From assembly GCF_032854445.1 (NCBI RefSeq), contig NC_088306.1, forward strand, positions 6,314,924 to 6,378,923: a DNA stretch of 64,000 nucleotides, in the 5' to 3' direction. A program made the position numbers and the translations under genes. This document shows positions 21,481 to 33,185 of this stretch, piece after piece. Below the pieces are notes generated by a model, which saw only the letters and a list, made by a program, of their open reading frames with translations, did no database searches and had not been told where the DNA came from. The DNA comes from Liolophura sinensis. Lineage: Eukaryota; Mollusca; Polyplacophora; Chitonida; Chitonidae. How positions within the stretch are numbered: position 1 is the first letter of the stretch; each line of letters opens with the position of its first letter.

Positions 21481-22481
21481 CGTGTGAACGCACGTATTTT
21501 TACAACTGGTTTCGATTTATACCGGTACAGATATGGTCTGGTGTAAATTTTGGCCATGTTAACGGGGTAAGAGGTAGCACCAGACGGCTGATCGCCCAGT
21601 ACAGAGATGACGGTGTCGGTAGCTTTGACGTACATGTACGTCCTCATATATCGACATGCCTACGTTACTAATTAAGTCTTCTCTATTTGCACTTTTTTCT
21701 TTCCGTGATATCTCGTTGGGGTCTGCAAGCGAAACGGACAGAGACCCATGGGGGCCTTTCTGAGGTGGTGAAAACTGTCACTGATTTACCGAAGTAGGTC
21801 CACTTATAGAGTGTACTGCCCGGGTATGTTGCATCTCCGTAAGGTTTTCTTGTATTAAGGTATGTAATCTTGTAATTCCGTTCTCACTCTTTAGCTGCAT
21901 GCTTTGAAACAGTCGCATTTCAGTAATTCGGCCAGGCCATGATTGAAAAAAAAACATGTTTGCGGGACTTGTGACAAGTAAAAAAGCTGACGGGCTGGTA
22001 AAATTCAAAAGCTACCAGTCTTATTTGTGGAGGTACATATAGTTGTAAACTAGTGTATCTGTTTCGCTAAACTATTTAGATTCTTTATATTTTTGTAAGC
22101 TTACATTTTCTTCAAGGAAGATTCTGTTCTTTATTCAATAGCGTTCAATGCTACAGTCTGGGTGACAGTGTCCACCGGCAGGCGTGCCTTGGCCTGCCAG
22201 AAGTCGTATGGTAGGTTGGTCTTGTACCTTGTCAAGCAAATATATATGAAGAATGATCATAAAGATTTTAACAAGGTGCGAGTCATGGACTTCCGGCTTG
22301 CTGCTGCTGAAATTGTGCTACGGTGGTGGGCGAAAGGCAAATGCTTGACTTAAATTGACTTACAGGTGTATCTCAAGTGATATTTGAATACAGATCCATC
22401 CCTGGTGAGCAGAATTGGTCGTTAAAAAAGAAAAATGCAAAACTGTATGCACAGTGTGTAGCAACCTTGTGCATACCCTTT
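21481..22481. other. No supported gene
   Basis: Short ORFs at 21778-22008 (-) and 22162-22353 (+) have no recognisable domain. Confidence 0.4.
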
Positions 22482-22631
22482 TGAAATAAATTACCCCTAT
22501 TGAAATAAATTACCCCTATTGAATCAATTACTTCAATAGAGGTTGCAATTGCGATCCCTATTGAAAAGATATTTCAATACGGGTTGCGACGGCAACTTCT
22601 ATGGAAATAAAGAAGATTTATTTCAATACGG
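22482..22631. repeat. Cluster of 28-33-bp dyads (CCCTATTGAA..TTCAATAGGG)
   Basis: A 19-bp direct repeat (TGAAATAAATTACCCCTAT twice, 22482-22519) leads into three dyads: 22513-22542, 22556-22583 and 22599-22631. Each has arms like CCCTATTGAA and TTCAATAGGG around a short AT-rich centre and is followed by GGTTGCRAY or similar. The same unit recurs at 28875-28946. It could be a MITE-like element or a protein-binding array. Confidence 0.7.
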
Positions 22632-22929
22632 CACTTTTGCGCATATTCTACACGCCATTTGAAATATTTCACACCTTTGTGATATTATAGCTTCAAAGGC
22701 ATTACCTCTCTACTTGATAGAATATCATGTGTTCAAAATAGCAGAAACTGTTTTATTTTCTACAAAAATTTTGAGCTGTTGATGATTCTTCCACGACGCG
22801 TTAGTGTCATGAAGGGGGGTGGGGGTGGCTTAAATATTACTGAAAATCCTGTTTTATGGTTGTTCTGCTCTGTTATGTTCACAAAACGTGCTGAATTCTG
22901 TGTAGCATGTAGGGACCTCGTAATTCTGA

Positions 22930-23152
22930 TTCAAGAGGCCTGTGGCCAATGTCATCGTCGGTTCAAGCCCAGTTCACGTTGGTTTTCTTACCTGTTGTAA
23001 GTCAGCAGCCTGCGAATGGTCGTGGGTTTCCCCAGGTCCTGTCTGGTTTTCTCCCACATTAATAATGGCGGCCGTCGTATAAGTGAAATAATAATATATA
23101 TATAAGTGAGTACGGCGTAAAACACCAATCAAATAATTAAATAAATAAATAT
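22930..23152 (+). repeat. SINE-A copy, diverged head
   Basis: The B-box region is GGTTCAAGCCCAGTTCACG. Then come GCCTGCGAATGGTCGTGGGT, TTTCCCCAGGTCCTGTC, GGCGGCCGTCGTATAAGTG, GAGTACGGCGTAAAACACCA and AATAAATAAAT. A TA-rich expansion sits inside the AAATATTCTTG motif. The first part of the head is unrecognisable. Confidence 0.85.
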
Positions 23153-23927
23153 GATTAAAGAACATTTTATATGTTAAGCGGCAACATTTGTAGCCTTAAC
23201 TGTTCTAAACCCCTATGAACCAATAAATCAATCAACCAACTAAACCAACTTTAGTCACGTGAATACAACTGAGAGTAAGCTTCATGTTAAATAGCATACT
23301 TTATTGAGGCAACAAATAAAGCAAATTAACGAAACTGAATTTCTCAGCGCTATTGACGCCTTTTCAACCTCATGCTCATTTATACTTAAACAATGAAATA
23401 CGAAGGATTTGCACCGTTTGTATAGTCTTCCTGCTATCAAGTCACCTTTTAACTAACAGAAATAAACAGTAATCACTAATGACGTTCACAAATTAGAACA
23501 GATCATTAAAAACATTCGCCTCATCAACAATCAAGAATCGTTATTTAAACACAGAATGTAGTAGATAAGACAGAATAGAAACTGAAGAGGGTCAAAGCAA
23601 TTTTCCTTGCTTATTTATTTGCAGTGAGAGTGTCTGGAAAAAATGAGATCTACCTCGTCAGTCAGTGGGTATTAAAAGCGCTCGGATGTTAAAATGCAAA
23701 TCATCTATGCTAAGGAGCAGACGACGAAGAGCAAATATTGAACTAATTCTCTGATCACATGGACCTGAGTGGTTTACTCTTTAAAAAGACATAAACTAAT
23801 GAGATCCAAGAAACAAAAATACCACACCTAAAGTATTAAAAATGGTACCACATGTATGTGGACATCTCTGTTACACAGTTGTAAGAATTTTCTGTTTCAA
23901 AGATCTCGTATAAAAATACTTATCACG
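23153..23927. other. No feature recognised
   Basis: AT-rich sequence with no supported gene or shared repeat. Confidence 0.45.
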
Positions 23928-23940
23928 CTGAACCTATGTA

Positions 23941-24203
23941 TTTATTTATTTATTTGATTGGTGTTTTACGCCCTCAAGAATATTTCACTTATACGACGGC
24001 GGCCAGCATTATGGTGGGTGGAAACCTGGCAGGGCCCGGGTGAAACCCACGACCATACGCAGGTTGCTGTCAGACCTTCCCACGTACAACGGGAGAGGAA
24101 GCCAGCATGAACTGGACTTGAATTCACAGCGACCACATTGGTGAGAGACTCCTGGGTCATTACGCTGCGCTAGCGCGCTAACCAACTGAGCCACGCAGGC
24201 CCC
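23941..24203 (-). repeat. SINE-A, full-length reference copy with target duplication
   Basis: Complete 263-bp SINE-A on the minus strand: tRNA-like head GGGGCCTGCGTGGCTCAGTT then GGTTAGCGCGC, B box GAATTCAAGTCC, body, and tail ending (AAAT)n. It is flanked by the perfect 13-bp duplication CTGAACCTATGTA at 23928-23940 and 24204-24216. The clean duplication and intact head show a relatively recent, complete retrotransposition. RNA polymerase III would start at the head, i.e. transcribe toward lower coordinates. Confidence 0.97.
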
Positions 24204-24419
24204 CTGAACCTATGTACAAACTCCTTTGAATGAAGAGTATAAGCGCCGGTATTTTCTACGTTCACACGTTTGTCCCACTTCGCCTAATTGTGTGGTTGTA
24301 TTCTCCACCATATGTTTGTCACCCCAAACCATCGGTGAGAAAGTGGTGACAAAAAAATCCATGCATCAAACCATTTGCTCTTGTTGATTATGCGGCGAAT
24401 TTCGATAGCAATGCCACTT

Positions 24420-24890
24420 CATCTCCCAGCTACCCGCACAGGTCTTCTCACACTCATTGGCGACGGAACCGTTACTAGAATTTCGGGTTGAATATATAAC
24501 TTTGGAGGTGGAGTCGAAGACACGATTTCTTGAAAGAACCTGCTTACTTTAGCAAGAAGAAACCGGCTACTAGGGTCTCTACGGTGACAGATACTGACTA
24601 TTTTCACTGTGATTTTCCCACCCGGTTTCTTGTGAAAGGCTGACGAGGCGATTCGTTGGACTGTTAAGGTAATCTATATTTCTGTATCTGCTATCCGACA
24701 AATTGGAAATCAAATCTTCATCCGAGTGTTGAACAGCTGCGTTCCGAGGAAGAAAAGGCTGAATTAAGCGACCAGCTAATGGTTGTCGCACACGGATGCT
24801 TGTGTAATGTTCCCCTTGGCCTTCAGGGAAGTATCGTAGGGTCGGCAATATTATGTCGGGGTCAAATTCTTCTGTGATTGATACCATAGT
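24420..24890 (-). pseudogene. Degraded ORFs downstream of integrase remnant
   Basis: Two overlapping minus-strand ORFs (24579-24887, 102 codons; 24419-24607, 62 codons) are in different frames. Together they could be one frameshifted sequence rich in Pro, Ser and Arg. I recognise no domain. Their position 0.5 kb beyond the integrase C-terminal piece on the same strand suggests they may be part of the same element, but this is inference. Confidence 0.3.
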
Positions 24891-25329
24891 TGCTATTTCA
24901 GCTCCAGTCGCCTGAACAATGATCTAGGACATTATACTCCCTACATAGAGCTATCAATGTAACATGGTCACTATACGTCTATAACAACCTATAATCGTCT
25001 TGATACCGATTGACATGCTTCACGGCTTCCATGCGAAGATATTCATGAGTGCGATAAATGCCCGCCAATTATAGTTGGTGGGAAAATGCCTCAACATGAC
25101 AGCTGCCTGGTGACCCTTGTGGGTCCAGTACTACTGTTACCGAATCATGGCTGCCTTTGTCAAGATTATTAAGTTTATCTTCATGCGATAGTGGGATGTA
25201 GTGTCTTGCTTTATGTGATTTTCTTGATATTTTGCCTATGGTGATGGGTTTGTTTTCTTTTTTTTTCTTTGAAAACACTGACGCTAGTGATGTCGCTTTA
25301 TGGAACTTCTGTTGGTTCCGGGAACTTTA

Positions 25330-26405
25330 AGATCTTTTCTTCAGGACATTTTTAGCTAGCACTTTTGCCGGTTTCACATATCTTCGTCTTGGTGTTTTGC
25401 CTTTTCGATTTGGAAAACGAACTAAAACATTTTCCCCAACGTTGGACACAGGTGGGGTCCGCTTCTTTGCTTCACTTACAAGCTGTCTCCTTGCGTATCG
25501 TATGGAGGCTTTCCTCGCCAGACCTCTGAAGTTGCCTTGTTGTTTTGTTTGAAACCTCTAAATGAAATACACTTGCCATGCGATTTGATACACGAGAACT
25601 TCTTTGGGTGATTGATTTATGGCTTCGTGGATCTTGTTCAGGTTGAATCTGTTTTTTGTCGTACTAGAAGGTACCTCCGTTAGCACTTTCCTTGCGATTG
25701 AGGATGGTAAGGTCGGCTTCGTATTATCCTAATACCCCTTTTTCTTCAAGTCAATTAACTTTTCCCTTGGTCACATTGTAAATATCTTGGGATACCATGC
25801 TCAGCAAAGGTCATGTCTAATTCACTGGCGACTTTCTGACTAGATTTATTCTCCAGAGATCTTAGAAATAGAAATGTCGAAAACACACCAATTACCGATA
25901 GGATATATTTGTATGTCATGCTGTCGCTGACAACGCTATCCTTCGCCATATCAATGAGGTCAATCTGCAGTCTCTCCGAAACTTCAGTCGACAGAATTCG
26001 TATGGGAATACACTTGTTGTTAAAACGAGCAAATGTCTGGTTTTACTGTTTTGACATCTCATACTGTTTCCGAATTCTCCTTTCGGAGAATCCAGTATAT
26101 GTGTTACAAAAGCGGTGGCGGAGTGATCTGGCTTCACATGAGTGACTCTTTCTAATATTCTTGGATACCACTAATTTTACTTGGTCAGACTTCAGGACCT
26201 TCTTGGCAGAAACAGTAGCACACTATTTTCAAGTTTTAAACTGTCCTTACAACGCCAATACTTCAGACGTGCATTTTTCTGGTCAGTTTTTGACAGGGGT
26301 ATAAAGTTGTCCTTGCAATATTGCGACGATTGTGTCATACTGCTCAGTGCTTAATAGGCGCAATCCACGAGAACTACCCTGTCGTTTATTGTTAGAGACT
26401 GTCGA
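25330..26405 (-). pseudogene. Integrase-core remnant (Ginger/KRBA2-like or Gypsy-like)
   Basis: Minus-strand pieces in order: an N-terminal stretch with LLSTEQYDTIV-like sequence near 26330-26370; a Cys/His-poor linker; the motif ERLQIDLIDM with its likely first catalytic Asp at 25959-25961; an open 64-codon run with YILSVIGVFSTFLF and EHGIPRYLQCDQGK, whose second catalytic Asp is at 25770-25772 (spacing about 63 residues, as in retroviral-type integrase cores); then, after a break, a basic C-terminal piece with VGENVLVRFPN at 25405-25441. The expected third residue, Glu about 35 residues after the second Asp, is not visible, and frames and stops interrupt the rest. The element is dead. The linker and tail style remind me of KRBA2-like/Ginger DNA transposons more than of Gypsy pol; no protease, RT or RNase H was seen nearby. 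Confidence 0.75.
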
Positions 26406-27157
26406 CGGCGTCATTGTTGCATCCTAAAGGTGAAAAAATCACTCCCCTTCGCAGAGAATTATGTCAGGATCAAAGTATATGCATTTTATATGAATTAAAT
26501 ATTTTCAAAACATTTTTCTTTTGTTTTTTTCACCGAAAATACATTTAAGCCCATGATTATGTGCAATGTTTAAAATATGAGGCATACCTCAGCAAAAAGA
26601 CTTCATTAAAGACTGGAAATCGTTTTAAAGAAATGAAATAACACAAAAGAACAGCGTAAGTATTTTGGGGTTCATAATATCATAATATTCTTTGCGCATG
26701 ATTAATTCTTGAAAACGAGATGAAATTTATATCGCAAAATTATAGCATCAGTTTGTAAAAACCTTCCTTTCGCATGCACAGTATTCTCCTTTATCTACCA
26801 AGACTTAATCTCCTTCTGATGAACTGAGGTTCATAAAAAAAAATATTAATAATTCATTCACTCTACCAGCGGGGAACACAGAAAAGCATTGAATGCCCTC
26901 ACAACGTTCGCAAAAGCATTCACGTCATCACCTTCGTTGTAGGCCTGCTCCAGTTTTTATTAGTTTGTTACTACAACTGCCTATCAATTTTACGAATACT
27001 TACCGAAGAAATTCGGGGTTTGAATTCTTTGTCTCAATTCGGGGTCTGCACAAGAGTTCAAAAAGGGGAGATAATAAAGTAATTTCGTTCGCTCTTGCAG
27101 TTAGCGCTACGCCAAGCAAATACAAAAGTTTCAACTTTCTTTATTAAAATCTTCATT
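26406..27157. other. No supported gene
   Basis: An 84-codon ORF at 26893-27147 (+) has no recognisable domain. The 5' end of the integrase element may lie here, but I could not find its terminal repeat. Confidence 0.4.
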
Positions 27158-27280
27158 AGATATAAGGGTCAAGTCCGACATTCATATACCATTCGTAGTC
27201 CGTAAAAGGCGTTCCAAGTCGATAATCGCAAGATCCATTTCCAAAACAACGTTTAACACTAACTCCCAAAGACAGAGAAG
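27158..27280 (-). repeat. Family F copy 1 with open frame
   Basis: About 95% identical by eye to 36585-36693 over ~110 bp. On the minus strand the frame GVSVKRCFGNGSCDYRLGTP is open in both copies, and differences include both silent and replacement changes. A second frame is open in copy 2 as well, so coding is not proved. Pyrimidine-rich sequence ending in AG precedes it, as a splice acceptor would. Confidence 0.5.
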
Positions 27281-28874
27281 CGCTCATCAGTTTTCAATGA
27301 TGAAACACTACTCAATATGTTAACATCCATTATCACATTGATTACACTGTAAAACTGCTCAAGAAATAATACAATACATTTTTACACAAAATATTATCTG
27401 TTACGGTACTTTTTAAAATATATATTCTTCCAACTCCTATTAGGATTAATTAAAACGAGCAAACATAACTTCACCTACAACTGTTTTGAATGGTAGTCTA
27501 CTCATCATGACCCCAAAGCTGTACTTGAGAGTTATTCTCGACAGTTATTAATCCTGTGATCCGTTTTCAGAATAAAAACAGGATAGTGTTATGCATATTT
27601 TGCACTGAGGTTTATGCGGATGAAAGCAATGAATGTTCTTTTGTTATTTTGCAAGCACATTATTTTATATTCCCTTATCTGTATCAATGACACCGAAAAG
27701 GGTAAATCAAGACACGACCTGGTTTCTGTTTACATTTATGTAATTTCATTATTTCATGCATATGATGTGTTTCAATGACGCGAACCAGTGACGTTTGAGT
27801 GACGACACACTGGTGATCGTCACTGTCGTCTTTGGGTACCACGGTATTTTTCCATTACGGTACTGTTTATTGCCCCAGACCATAGCCTGTATAAAGATCA
27901 AGATTACATCCTATGTCATCAATTTGTCATTTTCAAAATAAAAATTTTCTTCTTTTTTTTCTTCTTTTTGCTTAGCAAACATAGCTCGTTTCTGGACAGG
28001 TTTTTGTGGGTGTTAATTTGTTTCACCCCAATAATATATTCCCGTGTTTCGTGTTTTTCACTCCATAAAGATGCAGACCGGCAAGCGATTGTTTATTCTT
28101 AATGAACTGTTGTCATGATTGTCTTCCACAGTTTTGTGACATCGCTTGACACTAAAATGTAATTTAGTATTAGCCCCGTGTTTATATAAGCACAAGTGTA
28201 CTTGCCGTTAATAACTATATTTCGCGACAAACAACGTCCAAAGCCATGCATAAGTGTAGAATGGATGGATTAAAGGATGGGTCGCATAATCTCTTGGTTC
28301 GCCATCATATGGCTGAAAGATCGACATCAAAGTACTGCGTTAAACATCATGTAGTGAATTCAGTTCCATTCAAAAAGATTGTCGGAGGCTCATGCGTATT
28401 AGTCATATTGGTCAAAGCGTTCTACCAGCGTTTATAGCAAAAGAAGTATAGTTTTGACGTCGCAACCTAATCCTTCAGACCAAAAATATAACAGAACGAT
28501 CTGTACTTGTACGGCTTTTATGCAAGACTAATTATCTATAAAGTTCACCAGAGCTATCGTAATAAACACGAATATGAGATCTGGTGATATTTAATTTGCC
28601 TGAGCAGTAGAACTAGTATGGATTATAATAGGGAATAGCTATTTTTCTCGTAATGTTGTGCACAGAACTGTGTATTTCTAGTAGGATAAGAATATTTGAC
28701 AGTATTACACGTATCGTAATCCTTGTCCATTCACTGTTACCCGAAAAGTATATTTATATCAAACCCTGCAATACTACAATTTTACACAGTACTAACAAAA
28801 AGAGTATTCAAGCGAACACAACTTGGTGCCTAGTCGACTTATTTCAATAAGATTTATAAATGTAAAACAAAGTG
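27281..28874. other. No supported gene
   Basis: AT-rich sequence. Short ORFs at 28246-28437 and 28653-28850 show no domain. No repeat shared with the window was recognised. Confidence 0.4.
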
Positions 28875-28946
28875 CCTATTGAAACAACATTGTTTCATTA
28901 GGGATTGCTGTCGTGACCCCTATTGAAGTAATTGTTTCAATAGGGG
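28875..28946. repeat. Dyad pair, second site
   Basis: Two dyads (28875-28903 and 28917-28946, the latter with perfect CCCCTATTGAA/TTCAATAGGGG arms) match the cluster at 22482-22631. The downstream CATAGGAGTTGCGAC echoes its GGGTTGCGAC. Confidence 0.7.
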
Positions 28947-29099
28947 TAATTTAGTTCCATAGGAGTTGCGACACACGGGCCTACTAGGCTTATATGGGCT
29001 TGGGTGTATAAACGAAAGTGAAATTTTGGGCTACTGAAATTTGACGAGGGCTTATAATGCTGGAATTACATTGCACAATAACCAGTCTCCTTTTTAATC

Positions 29100-29135
29100 C
29101 CATGGGCTGTAGTTTTTTTTTTTTGTTTTTTTTTT
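29100..29135. repeat. Poly-T tract
   Basis: Two runs of T (about 13 each) separated by a G. Apart from this, 28947-29359 holds nothing recognised. Confidence 0.9.
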
Positions 29136-29359
29136 TTACTTGACAGCTGCGCACCTAGGGAAAAGTTTTCAAATTAACCGAAACAATCATTGTACTGAAA
29201 TTTATCGGAGTCGCATTCCTTGTAAATCTCTACAAGAACAACTTCCACACACAGGAACATATGTTTACTTTATGTTGAAATTTGCTGTAATTTCAAACTT
29301 TTCAGTACAACCGAATCTGATGTTATGTTTTGTTTCTGCTCACCATCATTACTACTGTA

Positions 29360-29880
29360 AAAAAACTAGCGCCCATCACTTGGTACCTGACAAACCTTAC
29401 TGGCTAACGGTCGCAGCCGAAACAATAAGAGCTAAATTGGTCTACGTATCTGACTTACACTGAGCGTTGCTCAATATCCACGGCACCGACAGTATTGTCA
29501 ACCAGTTCCGTAACATTAATAACCTAGAACGGCGAAATCACTCGCTCATAAACAGCAGACAAATGTGGCGTTACTAATGTTGTCAGTGCCTTTTTGTTCT
29601 TTATTCCTTATTATTAGGCTGAAACAGTAACATGTGGGTTGTCTCAGATCTGGGCCCTGAACTTGTCGACTTTTGAAGATCGGATAATGAATTGTGGACG
29701 ATTGTTGGATATCAGCTACTACGTTGAACCCCGACTCACGTCTGAGGAGGATACATAAATCAGTGCTTATGTGTGGTGCAGACATTAGCCAGGTGGCCTA
29801 CTACCCTGGTGATAACGTTATGATGTTGACCCGAGGGAGACAAACCGTAAATGGAAAAAAAATGTCGACCGAAGTCTAAT
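29360..29880 (+). repeat. Family C copy
   Basis: CTGACAAACCTTACTGGCTA and GCTCAATATCCACGGCACC match fragment 1 near 17360-17500. CTTGTCGACTTTTGAAGATC, GGATAATGAATTGTGGACGA, GACATTAGCCAGGTGGCCTA and GACCCGAGGGAGAC match 33303-33500. The copy is interrupted by deletions. ORFs within it are not conserved between copies. Confidence 0.65.
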
Positions 29881-29967
29881 GGCTATACGATTCTGATATC
29901 GCCTGGAGAGATTTTTCTTCGTGGGGTGGTGGACAATGGTACTGAAATTTTGTAGTGAATGGCTTAG

Positions 29968-30017
29968 CGAATGAATGATTATGGATTAACGCCACATCGG
30001 CAATGTTTCAGCATCTG
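29968..30017 (-). repeat. SINE 3'-end fragment (shared tail domain)
   Basis: On the minus strand: GCTGAAACATTGCCGATGTG, GCGTTAATCC, then CATTCATTC. Only the tail domain is present. Confidence 0.65.
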
Positions 30018-30172
30018 GTTCTTTTTTATTTCGTTTCTAAGGCTGTTTCTGGTCCACTTTATTCGAAATTCTTTGTAGAACAGTCTTCTTCTAGCTTATT
30101 TCACCGCCATATGATAAGTGATTATGTCTCTGAAAATGTCACCCAGATCAATTATACTGTATGCTTACAATG

Positions 30173-30339
30173 ATTTTGTTATTTATTTATTTCATTGGTG
30201 TTTCATACCGTACTCAAGAATGCTTCACTTATACGACGGCGGCTAGCATTATGGTGGGAGGAAACCAATCAGAGCCCCGGGGAAGCCCACGACTATGCGC
30301 AGGTTGCTGACAGACCTTCCCACGTACCGCCGGAGAGAC
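30173..30339 (-). repeat. SINE-A, 5'-truncated, with target duplication
   Basis: Minus-oriented SINE-A from its (AAAT)n tail to GTACCGCCGGAGAGAC; the head is absent. The 10-bp repeat GCTTACAATG flanks it at 30163-30172 and 30340-30349. The truncation is therefore original to the insertion. Confidence 0.92.
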
Positions 30340-30349
30340 GCTTACAATG

Positions 30350-31069
30350 GAATCATCGACTAACCCCATACTTTTACAGAAATTTGTAATAAGTATGTTT
30401 GCCTTTTGTCTTTCTCTAATGATGTTGCCCTGCAGAAAAGGCTAAAAAGATATATTTGACTGGAAAATCTAGGAAAAGATCATTTACAGAAGTTTGTAAA
30501 AAGCGGTACCTGACCTTCCCTATTGGGTTAAATATCCCGACAAATGTGATAACCTGACAATGACATATCGGAAATTTGGCTGAGGAAAAGATATTTTTTC
30601 CGAGAAAAAAATTATGTGGATACGTGGAAATAACTGTTATTGACGTTAAGCTATAACCACGTATTCTCTAATGTTACTGATTTTTCTGGGCCTCAGAGTA
30701 TTAAAGTTAACGGACACAGGCAATGGCGGGTACTCGTATGGAAAGACAGGAGACTTATGTGGGGCAATGGCTAGTCTAAAATGGCAATGATTAAAAACAA
30801 TGATTATGTCGACAAGTTTCTGGATTTTGAACATTTTTTAAAAAAATTTACAGATGAACAAGATCCTCAAAACAAGTTTCGTCAATAAAAACAGTTCTGG
30901 CACTCACTGCTGCATAAAAATTCATCAGAACAGCTTCTGAAACATCGCTGTCAGGGCAAAAACTCCGCAACCTAAAAAGCGTAAGGATGAAGGTAACTTT
31001 AGACATTATTCCTTGTTTTTATTTGATATTGAACAATACCGTAACACTAACTGGCAACGAAGTGCAATG
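30350..31069. other. No feature recognised
   Basis: AT-rich sequence with no supported gene. Confidence 0.4.
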
Positions 31070-31170
31070 GCTGCTGGTGGCGCAGCAACAAAAATCATGA
31101 ACAGTGTCCATATCGATTTGCTGGGGGGGGGGGGGGGACACAACAGGAAGGAAACGAGAGATTTAATGAA
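31070..31170 (+). repeat. Family C fragment with G15 run
   Basis: AACAACAGGAAGGAA-like sequence after the G-run resembles 35645-35660. A run of 15 G at 31123-31137 interrupts it; its length in the assembly may be unreliable. Confidence 0.45.
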
Positions 31171-31253
31171 GAATTAACTGTTTTATCATAGCTACACATT
31201 TCACCGATAACTGCATGCCCTCAGGCCTACTAAACATTGAAGAATATAATTAA

Positions 31254-31395
31254 GGACGTACAGCATAGAAAGTAAAGCCAGAGCAAGGACGACACTATGA
31301 TAACTGGGAAATGGTCACACGTAACCCGTGAAATACAGCCTCTTGCAAGTTTACCTCGTCGAATGGTTTATTGTAAATGTTCATGTAAGGTCTGA
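31254..31395 (+). repeat. Family B copy (plus), 5' half
   Basis: GGACGTACAGCATAGAAAGT, AGAGCAAGGACGACACTATG, AATGGTCACACGTAACCCGT, GAAATACAGCCTCTTGCAAG and TGTTCATGTAA. The 3' half is missing. Confidence 0.85.
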
Positions 31396-32100
31396 CCAGC
31401 CACCTAGTACATGTTCTAAAAACGAATGAATTGTATTTCTATATATTTCGATTTAAAAACCATCCTGAACCAAAAACAATGATTTTTCTGTTATTAAAAG
31501 ACTAAAATGAGTCGTACCTGTATGCGGAATTATATCAAAAGTGGTCTTGGTGTTCGGATCTGACATGGGAGAGTCAAAGCCAGCCTAATTACATGATTTG
31601 ACTTTTCCCTATGTTTTTGTTACACCTGTGAATCTATATTATTTCTATTTATCAATGGGGTCATGTACAAACATGTACCGGTAATTGTTTGTTTTTTTTA
31701 CCATCCACAGAGGTTTACCGTCTGCTGTAGTCTGCTGCTGATGTATAGACTGTTTTTGTATGAAATGCGTCGAGAATCTTTGGCGATCTGCTTCATGACT
31801 GTGTCTCATTCCGCTTAACCCGGGGCTAGGAGAAGTATATTCATCGTGTTGAACTTCGTGTTAGCTTGTGTATGGCACGTTGGATATATGGACAGCTGCC
31901 ATTTAAGCACAAATGAGATACATACTCTGACATTCTCGCATGCTACACGATTTGAATACTGATTTCACTCAGTCGCCTAGGACATACCTTGCAACTTTCT
32001 TCCATCAATGAAAACTGTTGACTGCTTCTCTTTGCATGAGTCCGTCCTATTTTTGTCCTTAATATACTTTCTTAGGTGTTTGGTCGTTTGTGTTATACGT
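31396..32100. other. No feature recognised
   Basis: No supported gene; no shared repeat seen. Confidence 0.4.
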
Positions 32101-32196
32101 TGTTTAGGAAATTTGCCTTGCGCTTATTGACCAGGAAACCCTTATTGGTTGATGGCTTGCATACCCATCAATTTGACATCCGTCTAAGAACGTCTA
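32101..32196 (+). repeat. 97-bp inverted repeat, left arm
   Basis: Starts TGTTTAGGAAATTTGCCTTG and ends CATCCGTCTAAGAACGTCTA. It is the reverse complement of 33186-33282 with only three substitutions and one 1-base indel. The arms are 989 bp apart. It could be the terminal repeat of a DNA transposon of about 1.18 kb, or two separate insertions of one small element in opposite orientation. Confidence 0.9.
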
Positions 32197-32904
32197 CGGG
32201 ACAGACTCTCCAATATCGAATAAAATATACCTGATTTCCTCATATTTCCCTTGTGAATTGGGTTGCCCTTTATTTACTTTGATAGCACCATCTCCACACG
32301 AAAACACAAATATCTTCAGTAAGATTAATGATATGAACTGTTCATTTGTTTTATTAAGCTACACTTGTGTTTATTATTACTGCCTTTATACATGTGTATA
32401 ATTCTTTCCACAAGTCTTTTGCTTGCCTGTTTACTCATGTAGGTTATGTCTGTTAAAATGGCCATCCTTAAAAGATAAACATTTCATCGATTAGGGTCAT
32501 ACTGTAAAGACTGATGTTTCACGAGGGCCATGATTACCGAAATTTATAATATGACTTTTTCCCCTTTTCTTTCTAAAAATAAATCATTCTGCTCTAATTG
32601 ATGTTTCCTGGCGTGCTTCCACAATTTAGAGTAGTTTAGATGATGGTAAAGTACAGGTGATTAGATTACATCAGAGAAACCTTCGGCTGTAAAACCTTCT
32701 GCCACACTGTGTTAATAGAACCTTTTTCGTTGAAGAGCTTTAATGTAACAAGAATTGACAACGCAGGCGTAATGATTGGCTCATATTGCTGCCTGCACTG
32801 CCAGTAACTAGCTGCTATTGACTGGCAAAAAGCACAAAGACGATGATTCTTGACAATATATTCATGTTTTTACCCCTTCACAGATCTTAAGAATTCTCTT
32901 TTCA
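32197..32904. other. Spacer between inverted arms, no gene
   Basis: No transposase-like ORF is seen between the arms. The second half of the spacer (after about 32905) is family C sequence. Confidence 0.5.
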
Positions 32905-33185
32905 CGTCGACACCTGTGGTGTTACAGCGTGACAATAATGGACGACGACAGCGGAAAGGCCACTTGTGTCCTGACAAGAAAATTCATTATCTCTGTCGGT
33001 CTCGTTTGGCTGAGGAAAGCCCAAAATGAAGCAATGTAATCTTAATGTACTTTAAGCTGCTTTCACACAGGTACAATTTTCCAACAACTGGGCAGCCCCT
33101 GACACACTTTACTTTGAAGAAGACCCACAAGAGCAGATCAGAACCTCGAATATTACGCTGAAACTCTTACGGGAGATTCGGGATA
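32905..33185 (+). repeat. Family C copy, left part
   Basis: GGTGTTACAGCGTGACAATA, GACAAGAAAATTCATTATCT, GGGCAGCCCCTGACACACTT, TATTACGCTGAAACTCTTAC and GGGAGATTCGGG follow the family C order (compare 35555-35790). The copy is cut by the right arm of the inverted repeat. Confidence 0.7.

Noticed and set aside
23941-24203. A genuine tRNA gene at the SINE-A head
   Set aside because: The A and B boxes are tRNA-like but the aminoacyl stem does not close and the same head recurs on many SINE copies.
25330-26405. Functional integrase gene
   Set aside because: Stops and frame changes interrupt it and the expected catalytic Glu is not visible.
31123-31137. G15 run as a G-quadruplex regulatory element
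   Set aside because: A lone homopolymer without nearby genes; its length may be a sequencing artefact.
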